Shown here: positions 35,481-44,028 of the stretch, one piece after another
Layout: each line of letters opens with the position of its first letter
How positions within the stretch are numbered: the first letter of the stretch is position 1
Assembly (NCBI RefSeq): GCF_009720365.1
Contig: NZ_ML769312.1
Coordinates: forward strand, 248,001 to 312,000
Direction: 5' to 3'
From: Catellatospora paridis
GTDB lineage: Bacteria > Actinomycetota > Actinomycetes > Mycobacteriales > Micromonosporaceae
Length of the DNA: 64,000 nt
Notes under the pieces: generated by a model
Databases searched by the model: none
What the model was told of the DNA's origin: nothing
What the model saw: only the letters and a program-made list of their open reading frames with translations
Made by a program: the position numbers and the translations under genes

Positions 35481-36923
35481 CTACGACGACGTGGCCGGGT
35501 GCTTGGCCGCCGCCTTGGTCATCCACATCTGCTGGATCTGTTCGAGGGTGCGGCCCTTGGTCTCGGGTTGCAGCTTCCAGACGAAGACGTAGGTGACCAC
35601 GCACATGACGGCGAACAGGAAGAAGACGCCTGACTCTCCGATCCAGTCGACCAGGGTCAGGAAGAAGCGGGTGACGAGCCAGGCGGCGCCCCAGTTCGCG
35701 GCGGTGGCGATGGCGACGCCGCGGCCGCGGACGAAGCCCGGGTAGATCTCGTTGATGACCGTCCACACCACCGGCCCCAGCGAGAACGCGAAACTGGCGA
35801 TGAAGACCACCATCGCCACCAGCATGACGACTCCGGCGTCGCTGGGAGTGTTGGCGGTTGCGCCGGTGGTGGCCGTGGCGATCTTGCCGAGGTAGCGGAA
35901 GGACAGGCTCATCACGAGCAGGGACAGTCCCATGCCGATGAGGCCGGCGAACATCAGCGGCCGGCGGCCCAGCCGGTCGACGTAGGCGACGGCGATGAGG
36001 GTGGCCAGGACGTTGACCACGCCGATGGACCAGGTGGTGGCGGCGGTCTGCTGTTGCGGTGTGCTGAACCCGGCCGCCGCGAAGATCTTGTCGGAGTAGT
36101 AGATCACCGCGTTGATCCCGGTGAACTGCTGGAAGATAGCCAGGCCGACACCGAGTACGAGCGGGGCCCGCCACTTCGCGGAGAAGACCTCGCCCCAGGA
36201 CGCCTGCCCCGTGCCCAGGCTGGCCTTGATGTCGCGCAGGTTCGCCTCGACGTCCTCCTCGGGACGCACCTTGCGGATCGCGTCGACTGCCTTGTCCCGC
36301 TGCCCGGTCTTCATGTACCAGACCATGGAGTCCGGCAGCGGGAACATGGCCAGAATCAGCAGGACGCCGGGTATGACCGACAGGCCCAGCATGAGCCGCC
36401 ATTGGCTGCCGGACGACAGCAGCTCGTCGACGATGTCGGCGATCAGGATGCCGAAGGTGATCGCCAGCTGGTACATGGACACGAACCGGCCGCGCAGCCG
36501 GGTGGGCGCCATCTCGGCGGCGTAGAGCGGAGCGGCCAGCGACGCGACGCCGACGCCGAACCCGACGACGAGGCGTCCCACGATCATGACGTCGGTGCCC
36601 GGTGCCAGGGCTTCGATGAGCGCGCCGATGGTGAACAGGACGGCGGCCCAGATGACCGCCACCCGGCGGCCGAGCTTCTCCGCCATGACACCGGCGGCCA
36701 GGGCGCCGAACAGCGCCCCGAGCGTCACCCAGCTCGTGATGATCTCGATGACGAACGTGCTCGGGTGGAACGTGTCCTCGATGCCGTTGAGCGCGCCGCC
36801 GATGACACCCTGGTCGTAGCCGAACAGCAGACCGGCGAGCATGACCACGGCGCCGACGAAGACCAGCCATTTCGTGATCCGGTGCTTGGGCTCCGCCACG
36901 TCGCCGGCGCCGAGGGTAACCAT
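35481..36923 (-). CDS. MFS sugar porter (sugar:H+ symporter family)
   Basis: This is a 480-residue, 12-helix transporter of the sugar porter family, which imports hexoses, pentoses or polyols with protons. Diagnostic motifs are FGYDQGVIGGAL in helix 1, GRRVAVIWAAV after helix 2, RLRGRFVSMYQLAITFGI in the helix 4-5 region, QQFTGINAVIYYSDKIF in helix 7, and PETKGRTLEQIQ at the C-terminus. It is the last gene of a leftward run (MFS, GH15, GMC, sugar porter), 35 bp after the GMC stop, so cotranscription is likely. The substrate is not predictable; the gene next to it suggests a sugar that is oxidised after uptake. Confidence 0.95.
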   Translation of the reverse strand: MVTLGAGDVAEPKHRITKWLVFVGAVVMLAGLLFGYDQGVIGGALNGIEDTFHPSTFVIEIITSWVTLGALFGALAAGVMAEKLGRRVAVIWAAVLFTIGALIEALAPGTDVMIVGRLVVGFGVGVASLAAPLYAAEMAPTRLRGRFVSMYQLAITFGILIADIVDELLSSGSQWRLMLGLSVIPGVLLILAMFPLPDSMVWYMKTGQRDKAVDAIRKVRPEEDVEANLRDIKASLGTGQASWGEVFSAKWRAPLVLGVGLAIFQQFTGINAVIYYSDKIFAAAGFSTPQQQTAATTWSIGVVNVLATLIAVAYVDRLGRRPLMFAGLIGMGLSLLVMSLSFRYLGKIATATTGATANTPSDAGVVMLVAMVVFIASFAFSLGPVVWTVINEIYPGFVRGRGVAIATAANWGAAWLVTRFFLTLVDWIGESGVFFLFAVMCVVTYVFVWKLQPETKGRTLEQIQQMWMTKAAAKHPATSS

Positions 36924-36958
36924 GTCCAGCCCTTCGTCGAGGCCGATGGATCAGCAGG

Positions 36959-38554
36959 TCACCGTGTGCTGCCCGGTCCGGCCGCGGTGGTGGCGGCGGT
37001 GGTGGCGCCGAGGCGGCGCAGCAGGTGATCCCCGACGCGTAGGGCATTGGCCATGGCGGTGAGTGCCGGGTTGACCGCGCCGATGCTCGGGAAGAAGCTG
37101 GTGTCGACGACGTAGAGGTTGTCGAGTTCGTGGGCTTTGCAGTCGGTGTCGAGCACCGAGCTGGCCCGGTCGGTGCCGAAGCGGCAGGTGCCGGCCTGGT
37201 GTGCGACCCCGGCCACCGGGATCTCGCTCTTCATGTACGCAAAGCGGTGCAGCAGATGGCCCGAATGCATGCCCAGGTGTCCGAGCATCGACTTGAGCTG
37301 GTGATACAGCCGATCGGCGGCGGTCGGATTGCTCTGCCGGTAGCTCAGCCTGACGTTGCCGTCCTCGGTGAGGGTGACCCGGTTCTCGGGCATCGGCAGG
37401 TCCTCGGTGGACAGCCAGAAGTCGACGGCGTGACGGGCGACGTCGGCCAGCGCCCACGTCGGGGCGAGCATGGTCGCGATCGGTTTCTCGCCGCGGAACA
37501 TGTCCGCCTGCGACTTGCCGATCATCTGGATGTTGCCCATCGGGTAGTCGAAGTCCGGGCCGCGGAAGTAGAAGTCGTTGACGCCGAGCGTCTTCTGGAA
37601 CACGGTCGGGTTCGGTTCCTTCGACAGCGCGAGCACGGCCTGGCTGGCGTGGAACATGTAGTTGCGGCCCACCTGGTCGGAGCCGTTGGCCAGCCCGTTG
37701 GGGTGCCGCTCGTTGGCCGAGCGCAGCAGCAGCTTCGCCGAGTTCGCGGCACCGGCCGACACGACGACGATGTCGGCGGCGTAGCGCTCCTCGTGGCCCT
37801 CGTGCTCGACCACCACGGTGGTGACGGCGGTGCCCTGCGGGTTCGTCTCCAGCCGAATCACGTGCGCGTTGGTCAGCAGCGTGACGTTGTTGTGCTCCAG
37901 CGCCGGGCGGACGCCGAACACCTCGGCGTCGGACTTGGCGTGCAGCGGGCACGGGAAGCCGTCGCAGGACGGGCAGCGTACGCAGACGCTGTAGGGCATG
38001 TTCGTCTCGGTGAGCCGGATCCCGCACGGTGCGTGGAACGGGTGGTAGCCGGCCTTGGCCAGGTCGTCGGACAGCTGCTGGATGCGCGGCTCGTGCGACA
38101 CGGCCGGGAACGGGTAGTCGGCGCTGGCGGGCGGCTCGGTCGGGTCCTCGCCGCGGGCGCCGTGCACCTGGTACAGCTGCTCGGCCAGGGTGTAGTAAGG
38201 CTCCATCTGCTCATAGGCGATGGGCCACGCCGGTGAGATGCCGTCGTGGTGGCGCAGCTCGCCGAAGTCCTCGCGGCGCAGCCGGTACAGCGCCGCGCCG
38301 TAGAGCTTGGTCGCGCCGCCGACGAAGTAGTGGACCTGCGGCTGGAACGGCTTGCCGCCGGAGTCGTACCAGGTGTCGGGCGAGATGTAGCGGTTGTCGA
38401 TGAACACGTCGGCGGCGGACCAGTTGGCCGGCTCGCGGGGCAGCCAGCTGCCGCGCTCCAGCAGCAGGATGCGCTTGCCCGACGGCGCCAGGTGCCGCGC
38501 GAGCGTGCCCCCGCCGGCGCCCGTGCCGATGATGATGACGTCGTAGCTTTCCAT
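36959..38554 (-). CDS. GMC-family FAD oxidoreductase
   Basis: This is a 531-residue flavoenzyme. The FAD-binding motif VIIIGTGAGGGTLARHLA lies at residues 6-23, VVSAGAANSAKLLLRSA in mid-protein, and the catalytic-loop HQAGTCRFGTDRASSVLD with active His near residue 450, followed by VVDTSFFPSIGAVNPALTAMANALR. GMC enzymes oxidise alcohols such as glucose, choline or other polyols; this clade includes sugar dehydrogenases and pyranose-oxidase-like proteins. A Cys cluster (VCVRCPSCDGFPC) is seen mid-protein and is uncommon in the classic members. No signal peptide is seen. The ATG at 38554 lies 2 bp from the GH15 stop, pointing to translational coupling. Confidence 0.93.
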   Translation of the reverse strand: MESYDVIIIGTGAGGGTLARHLAPSGKRILLLERGSWLPREPANWSAADVFIDNRYISPDTWYDSGGKPFQPQVHYFVGGATKLYGAALYRLRREDFGELRHHDGISPAWPIAYEQMEPYYTLAEQLYQVHGARGEDPTEPPASADYPFPAVSHEPRIQQLSDDLAKAGYHPFHAPCGIRLTETNMPYSVCVRCPSCDGFPCPLHAKSDAEVFGVRPALEHNNVTLLTNAHVIRLETNPQGTAVTTVVVEHEGHEERYAADIVVVSAGAANSAKLLLRSANERHPNGLANGSDQVGRNYMFHASQAVLALSKEPNPTVFQKTLGVNDFYFRGPDFDYPMGNIQMIGKSQADMFRGEKPIATMLAPTWALADVARHAVDFWLSTEDLPMPENRVTLTEDGNVRLSYRQSNPTAADRLYHQLKSMLGHLGMHSGHLLHRFAYMKSEIPVAGVAHQAGTCRFGTDRASSVLDTDCKAHELDNLYVVDTSFFPSIGAVNPALTAMANALRVGDHLLRRLGATTAATTAAGPGSTR

Positions 38555-38556
38555 CG

Positions 38557-40449
38557 CTATAGCTCCTCAAGGAGTTCGGCCAGGATGATGCGCCCGGCGG
38601 CCTCGATGAGCGCCAGGTGTGAGAATGCCTGCGGGAAGTTGCCCAGGTGCCGGCCGGCTTCGGCGTCGAACTCCTCGGCGTACAGGCCCAGCGGCGAGGC
38701 GATGGTTAGCAGCCGCTCCATCATGTCGCGGGCGCGATCCAGCTGCCCGACCGCGGCCATCGCCGACACCAGCCAGAACGAGCAGATCAGGAAGGTGCCC
38801 TCCTTGCCGCTCATGCCGTCGTCGGTCTGCTCGGTGCGGTATCGCAGCACGTAACCGTGCTCGGTCAGGTCGTCGGCGATCGCGTCGACGGTGTTGCGCA
38901 TCCGCTCGTCGTCCGGCGGCAGGAAGCCGAACAGCACCGCCAGCAGCGTCGAGGCGTCGAGGGAGTCCGTGCCGTAGTGCTGGCGCAGCACGCCCTGCTC
39001 GGTGACGCCGTTGGCGAGGATGTCGGCGCGAATCTGCTCGGCCGTGTCGCGCCAGGCCGCCGCCCGCGTGCTGTCGCCTCTGATGCCGGCCAGGGTCGCG
39101 GCCCGGTCCAGGGCCACCCAGCACATCAGCTTCGACGACACATAGTGCTGCGGCTCGCCGCGGGCCTCCCAGATGCCCTGGTCGGGTTGCTGCCAGACGT
39201 TCGTCGCGCATTCGGCCTGGGAGACCACGATGGGCCACAGCCGCCGGGGCAGCCGCCTGCTGTGCCGGGTGTGCAGCAGGATCGAGGCGAGCACGGCGCC
39301 GTAGACGTCGTTCTGCCGCTGGTCGAACGCGGCGTTGCCGATGCGCACCGGGTGCGCGCCCTCGTAGCCGGACAGCTCGTCGCGGGTCGATTCGGGCAGG
39401 TCGCGGCGGCCGTCGATGCCGTACATGATCTGTAGTGAACCGTCCTCGGTCGCCTCCACGTCGGCGATGAACTGCATGAACTCCTCCGCCTCCCAGTCGA
39501 GGTTGAGCCAATGCAGCGCCTTGAGCGTGAAGGTGGTGTCGCGCATCCACGTGAACCGGTAGTCCCAGTTGCGTTCGCCGCCGGGCGTCTCGGGCAGCGA
39601 CGTGGTCAGGGCGGCGACGGTGGCCCCGGTGGGCATGTAGGTCAGGCCCTTGATGACCAGGGCCGAGCGCTGCAGCGGGTCGCGCCAGCGGTGGTCGGGG
39701 ATGCGCGCCCCGGCCAGCCAGGTGCGCCAGTACTCGGTGGTGGCCTCGATCATGGCGTGCGCCTGGTCGCTGTCCGGCGGTGTCGTGGACGGGTCCGCCC
39801 AGGACAGCACGCAGTACGCCCGCTCGCCCGGGTGCAGCACGTGCCTGCCCCGGATGCGGGTGCCCTCGATGCCCAGCGGCAGATCGGAACGCAGCCGCAG
39901 GTCGGGCTGGCCGTTGACGGTCGCGGCGATGCACGGGTCGTCGGCCGCCAGGGCCCACGCGGCGGGTGTGCGCCCGTAGTCGAAGACGGGTTCGCAGACC
40001 AGTTCCAGCTCGACCTGACCCTTAAGACACACGGCGGTGCGTACGAGCAGGTGGGCCGCGTCGTTGTCGGCCGGCGGCCGGGTGTGCGGGGTGACCACGC
40101 ACGCGCCCTCCCGTGGGCCGATGACCAGCGCGTCGGTGACCAGCAGCCAGCCCGCCGGGGTGCGCCACGTGGTCTCCAGCACGTTGGTGCCGGGCCGGTA
40201 CACCCGCGCGGTCGGATGCGCGATGGAGTACGGGCCGAACCGGAACATGCCGGCTTCGCGGTCCAGCAGGCTGCCGAAGACGCTGGGGGAGTCGAAGGCG
40301 GGCACGCACAGCCAGTCGACCGAGCCGTCGGGGGCGATCAGCGCCCCGGTGTGGCAGTCCGACAGGAACGCGTACTGCGCGATCGGCGGGAACGGGGACG
40401 GCACCGTGGCGGTCGCCTCGGCGGTGACCCTTGCATCGATTGCTGTCAT
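38557..40449 (-). CDS. GH15 glucoamylase/trehalase-like enzyme
   Basis: This is a 630-residue cytoplasmic glycoside hydrolase of family 15. The N-terminal beta-sandwich carries QYAFLSDCHTGALIAPDGSVDWLCVPAFDSPSVF. The (alpha/alpha)6 barrel carries RNWDYRFTWMRD, the general acid in DQGIWEARGEPQHYVSSKLM and the base in GKEGTFLICSFW. Family members release glucose from alpha-glucans or hydrolyse trehalose; mycobacterial trehalase is in this group, so both activities are possible. The lack of a signal peptide favours an intracellular oligosaccharide substrate. It sits between the MFS gene (43 bp upstream) and the GMC gene (2 bp downstream) in one leftward transcription unit. Confidence 0.93.
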   Translation of the reverse strand: MTAIDARVTAEATATVPSPFPPIAQYAFLSDCHTGALIAPDGSVDWLCVPAFDSPSVFGSLLDREAGMFRFGPYSIAHPTARVYRPGTNVLETTWRTPAGWLLVTDALVIGPREGACVVTPHTRPPADNDAAHLLVRTAVCLKGQVELELVCEPVFDYGRTPAAWALAADDPCIAATVNGQPDLRLRSDLPLGIEGTRIRGRHVLHPGERAYCVLSWADPSTTPPDSDQAHAMIEATTEYWRTWLAGARIPDHRWRDPLQRSALVIKGLTYMPTGATVAALTTSLPETPGGERNWDYRFTWMRDTTFTLKALHWLNLDWEAEEFMQFIADVEATEDGSLQIMYGIDGRRDLPESTRDELSGYEGAHPVRIGNAAFDQRQNDVYGAVLASILLHTRHSRRLPRRLWPIVVSQAECATNVWQQPDQGIWEARGEPQHYVSSKLMCWVALDRAATLAGIRGDSTRAAAWRDTAEQIRADILANGVTEQGVLRQHYGTDSLDASTLLAVLFGFLPPDDERMRNTVDAIADDLTEHGYVLRYRTEQTDDGMSGKEGTFLICSFWLVSAMAAVGQLDRARDMMERLLTIASPLGLYAEEFDAEAGRHLGNFPQAFSHLALIEAAGRIILAELLEEL

Positions 40450-40492
40450 GATCTCACCTGTCGTTGTCGCCGTGTGCCGCCGGGCATCGCGG

Positions 40493-41959
40493 TCACCTCT
40501 GTCCGACCTCGACGGCGGACAGCGGCCGGGCGATCGTCTCCAGCGACTTGCCTTCGGCGTTCACCCCGAACGCCACCTCGACCAGGCCGCCCACGAACAT
40601 GATCGCCGCCCCGATGAGGTAGCCGATCGCGAGCGCGGTGCGGTTGGTGCCGTCGCCGATCAGGGCGCCGTAGAACAGCGGGCCGATCGCGCCGGCGACC
40701 TGGGCGATCGCGAAGAACACCGCGATGGCCTCAGCCCGGATCTCGATCGGGAAGATCTCGCTGGCGGTCAGGTAGGCCGCGCTGGCGCCCGCCGACGCCA
40801 GGAAGAAGATCGCCATCCACATCAGCGTCTGCGTCTCGGCGTTGAGGCTGCCCGCGTCGAACAGCCAGGCGCTGATCGCCAGCAGCACCGACGAAAGCAG
40901 GTAGGTCCCAGCGATCATGATCTTGCGACCCCACTTGTCGAACAGATGCCCCAGCAGCAGCGGCCCGGCGAGGTTGCCGACCGCGAACGCCAGCCCGTAG
41001 ATGGGCACCCGGGTCGCGCTGACCCCGTAGAACTGGGTCAGCACGATCGCGTAGGTGAAGAAGATCGCGTTGTACAGGAACGACTGCGTGATCATCAGGG
41101 AGGCGGCGAGGATCGCGCGCTTGGTGTACTGGCGGAAGACCAGCCGCAGGAAGACCAGGTAACCGTACTGGCGTTCCGGCTTGAGCGTGATCGTGTCGGT
41201 CTCGTCGACGGGGGACAGCAGCTGCCCGCTGCCGGTGACCTCCTGCTCGATGCTCTTGATGGCCTCCTCGGCCTGCGCCGCGTAGCCGTGGGTGACCAGC
41301 CAGCGGGGACTCTCCGGCAGGTTGCGGCGCACCAGGATCACCACGACGGCGAGCAGTGGGCCGACCAGGAAGGCCAGCCGCCAGCCGACCGTCGGGCTCA
41401 TCGCGTTGAGGAAGATCAGGGCGACGAAGGTGCCGAGGATGGAGCCGGCCCAGTAGGTGCCGTTGATCCAGACGTCGACGCGGCCGCGGTAGCGCGAGGG
41501 CATCATCTCGTCGATCGCCGAGTTGATCGCCGAGTACTCGCCGCCGATGCCCATGCCGGCCACGAACCGGGTGGCGTAGAAGAAGACGAGCCAGCCGGGG
41601 CTGTTGCCGAAGGTGAATGCGCTCAGCCCGCTGCCGACCAGGAACACCGCGAGCGTCACCACGAACAGCTTCTTGCGGCCCAGCCGGTCGGACATCTTGC
41701 CGAAGTACAGCGCCCCGACGATCTGGCCGACCAGGTACACGGTGGCGATGAGGCCGACCTGCGTGGACGACAGGTCCAGGGTGTCGGGCTGCTGCAGGAT
41801 CGCCGACACCGAGCTGGCCACGGTGATGTTGAGCCCGTCCAGGATCCACGCGGCGCCCAGCCCGACGATCATGCGGGTGTGGAAGGGCGACCAGCGCAGC
41901 CGGTCCAGGCGCGCCGGGATCGCGGTGCGGACCGGCTCTGTCGTCACCTCCGCAGTCAT
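40493..41959 (-). CDS. MFS transporter, metabolite:H+ symporter type
   Basis: This is a 488-residue, 12-helix MFS protein: GKMSDRLGRKKLFVVTLAVFL after helix 2, RFVAGMGIGGEYSAINSAIDEMMPSRYRGR around helix 4-5, and LLLGHLFDKWGRKIMI in the second half. The arrangement is that of the MHS/organic-acid and sugar-phosphate-like MFS group rather than the classic sugar porter next door. It is the first gene of the leftward run that includes GH15, GMC and a sugar porter. The ATG at 41959 begins MTAEVTTEPVRTAI, a normal cytoplasmic tail. The divergent start of the DUF389 gene is 155 bp away. Confidence 0.92.
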   Translation of the reverse strand: MTAEVTTEPVRTAIPARLDRLRWSPFHTRMIVGLGAAWILDGLNITVASSVSAILQQPDTLDLSSTQVGLIATVYLVGQIVGALYFGKMSDRLGRKKLFVVTLAVFLVGSGLSAFTFGNSPGWLVFFYATRFVAGMGIGGEYSAINSAIDEMMPSRYRGRVDVWINGTYWAGSILGTFVALIFLNAMSPTVGWRLAFLVGPLLAVVVILVRRNLPESPRWLVTHGYAAQAEEAIKSIEQEVTGSGQLLSPVDETDTITLKPERQYGYLVFLRLVFRQYTKRAILAASLMITQSFLYNAIFFTYAIVLTQFYGVSATRVPIYGLAFAVGNLAGPLLLGHLFDKWGRKIMIAGTYLLSSVLLAISAWLFDAGSLNAETQTLMWMAIFFLASAGASAAYLTASEIFPIEIRAEAIAVFFAIAQVAGAIGPLFYGALIGDGTNRTALAIGYLIGAAIMFVGGLVEVAFGVNAEGKSLETIARPLSAVEVGQR

Positions 41960-41992
41960 CGCGGCGGCCTTGCGGCATTCGCCAGCATGGCG

Positions 41993-42007
41993 ACAGTTTA
42001 TGACTGT
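41993..42007. promoter_or_regulatory. Inverted repeat in divergent promoter region
   Basis: ACAGT-TTATG-ACTGT lies in the 155-bp region between the leftward sugar operon and the rightward respiratory run, close to an AT-rich stretch (AATATTT). The arms are short (5 bp), so it is only a candidate operator. Confidence 0.3.
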
Positions 42008-42114
42008 AGGAATATTTCGGGTGTGTATGTCAGAGAATCTGGATAGCAGCCCGCGACAGTTCGACAGGTGCGCGGACAACGGTTGATCGAGGCCGACAGT
42101 GAGCGAGGTCCGGC

Positions 42115-43071
42115 GTGGGCGTGATCCACCTTCGCGTCGCGAGCCCGCCCGAGCGGACCGACCAGGTCCTGGCGCTGCTCGCCGCCGACGGGTACGTGGT
42201 GGACGTCGTCGTGCACCGGGGTGCGCTGCACCCGGCCGGCGACGCGATCGAGTGCGATGTGCTGGCCGGCGCCGCCAACGACGTGCTGGCGAGGCTGCGC
42301 GAGCTGCAGGTTCACCAGTACGGCTCACTGATGGCCGATCCGGTGGATCTGGTGATGTCGGACCGGGTCGACGCCGCTGTGACGGGGCTTCGAGGGCCGA
42401 TGGCGCGCGCACCGGTCTGGGCTGAGGTGGAGGCGCGCATCGACGCCGATGCCACCTACACTCCCAGCTTCTATCTGTACCTGGTGATCGCCGGCGTCAT
42501 CGGCGCGATCGGCCTGCTGACCAACTCGCAGATCCTCATCGTGGCGGCGATGATCCTGTGCCCCGATTACGGGGCGATCATCGGCGTGGCGCTGGGCGTC
42601 GACCGGCGGGACTGGCACCCGGTCCGGCGGGGCCTGGCGGCGCTCACCGTGGGCTTCGGGCTGGCCGTCGTCGCCGCGTACGCCTTCACGATGCTGGTGC
42701 GCGGCCTCGGCCTGGTGCCCACCGCGTTCACCCTGGGACTGCGGCCGGTGACGCACCTGATCGACACCCCGAACTTCTACTCCGTGGTGGTCGCGGTGCT
42801 GGCCGGTATCGCGGGCGTGGTCGCGCTGACCCACACCCGCACCAGCACCCTGCTGGGGGTCTTCGTCTCGGTGACCACCATCCCCGCCGCCGCCGACATC
42901 GGCGTCGCCCTCGCCGCGGCGAGCCCTGCCGAGGCGCGTGGCTCGCTGCTGCAACTGCTGCTCAACATCACACTGCTGATCATTGTGGGCTTCGCGACCC
43001 TGCGCGCGCAGCGCGCGCTCTGGGGCCGGATCAGTCGGCGCACGCTGACCCGCGGGCGCAGGTACGGCTGA
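42115..43071 (+). CDS. DUF389 membrane protein
   Basis: This is a 318-residue protein. The N-terminal about 80 residues form a soluble domain (VIHLRVASPPERTDQVLALLAADGYVVD). The rest has five or six transmembrane helices with the DUF389 core: FYLYLVIAGVIGAIGLLTNSQILIVAAMILCPDYGAIIGVALG. Later segments are LVAAYAF-like helices and LLGVFVSVTTIPAAADIGVALA. The function of DUF389 is not established; small-molecule or ion transport has been suggested. GTG at 42115 has GAGG 6 nt upstream. The cyclase gene begins 11 bp downstream, so these two and the FUSC gene look cotranscribed. Confidence 0.92.
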   Translation: MGVIHLRVASPPERTDQVLALLAADGYVVDVVVHRGALHPAGDAIECDVLAGAANDVLARLRELQVHQYGSLMADPVDLVMSDRVDAAVTGLRGPMARAPVWAEVEARIDADATYTPSFYLYLVIAGVIGAIGLLTNSQILIVAAMILCPDYGAIIGVALGVDRRDWHPVRRGLAALTVGFGLAVVAAYAFTMLVRGLGLVPTAFTLGLRPVTHLIDTPNFYSVVVAVLAGIAGVVALTHTRTSTLLGVFVSVTTIPAAADIGVALAAASPAEARGSLLQLLLNITLLIIVGFATLRAQRALWGRISRRTLTRGRRYG

Positions 43072-43082
43072 CGGGAGACGAC

Positions 43083-44027
43083 ATGGGCGACAACGGGCCT
43101 GCCTCGGGGACGGCCGGCTGGGATCCGGCCGAGTTCCCGGCATTCTACGAACGGCTGCGGCACCGCGCCGGCCGTTCCCCGGCCGACCGGCGGGGCGCGC
43201 TGAACCACATCACCCCCGAGACCGTCCGGGCCGCCGCCGGTGAGGTCCGGCTCGGCCGATCCGTGTCGCTCGCGGCGCCCGTGGAGACCGTCCCTGCGGC
43301 CGACAACCCGCAGCCCTCGACCCACGACATGATCAGCTCGCCGGCGGAGCATCGGAACAAACCCGGCCTGAACTTCGCCTACGACCGGCTGGCGATGAAC
43401 ATCCACGGCGACGCCGACTCCCACATCGACGCGCTTTGCCACGTCGTCTACGACGGCCTGATGTACAACGGCGTCGCGGCGGGCTCGACCGAGCCGGACG
43501 GCACCCCGGCGCTGTCCATCGACGTGGCACACGACGGCATCGTCGGCCGCGGCGTCCTGCTGGACATCCCGCGCGTGCGAGGCGTGCCCTGGCTCGAACC
43601 GGGCGAGCACGTCACCACCGCCGACCTCGCCGCGGCCGAAGAAGCCCAACACGTCCGGGTCGGGCCCGGTGACCTCCTGTTCGTCCGGGTCGGCCACCGT
43701 CACCGCCGCAACAGTCTCGGCCCGTGGGACGCGGCGGCGGCCCGGGTCGGGCTGCACCCCACAGCGCTGGATTTCCTGGCCGAGCGCAGGGTCGCCGTGC
43801 TGGGCAGCGACGGCAACAACGACACCGCACCGTCCGTCGGCGTCGAGTTTCCCGTGCACGTGCTCGCCATCAACGCCCTCGGCCTGCAGCTGCTGGACTA
43901 CCTGCAGTTCGGCGAGCTGCGCGCACTGTGCGAACAGGAGAACCGGTGGTCGTTCCTGTGCGTCATCGCGCCGCTGCGGCTGCCCGCGGCCACCGGCTCC
44001 CCGGTCAACCCCATCGCGGTGCTGTGA
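43083..44027 (+). CDS. Cyclase-family metal-dependent hydrolase (kynurenine formamidase-like)
   Basis: This is a 314-residue cytoplasmic protein of the putative cyclase/KynB family. The metal motif reads NIHGDADSHIDALCHVVYDG, matching the family HxGTHxDxPxH with conservative changes, and GSDGNNDTAPS is the second conserved stretch. Relatives hydrolyse N-formylkynurenine, isatin or related amides and lactones. ATG at 43083 has GGGAG upstream. It is tightly placed: 11 bp after DUF389 and 1 bp before the FUSC transporter start, so it is translated as part of an operon. The pairing with an aromatic-acid-type exporter suggests an aromatic amide or acid as substrate, which is inference. Confidence 0.9.
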   Translation: MGDNGPASGTAGWDPAEFPAFYERLRHRAGRSPADRRGALNHITPETVRAAAGEVRLGRSVSLAAPVETVPAADNPQPSTHDMISSPAEHRNKPGLNFAYDRLAMNIHGDADSHIDALCHVVYDGLMYNGVAAGSTEPDGTPALSIDVAHDGIVGRGVLLDIPRVRGVPWLEPGEHVTTADLAAAEEAQHVRVGPGDLLFVRVGHRHRRNSLGPWDAAAARVGLHPTALDFLAERRVAVLGSDGNNDTAPSVGVEFPVHVLAINALGLQLLDYLQFGELRALCEQENRWSFLCVIAPLRLPAATGSPVNPIAVL

Positions 44028-44028
44028 C

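Noticed and set aside
41960-42114. A DosR-type hypoxia motif in the promoter of the NDH-2/cyd region
   Set aside because: No convincing match to the known palindromic consensus was found here or in 45163-45284 or 48017-48104.
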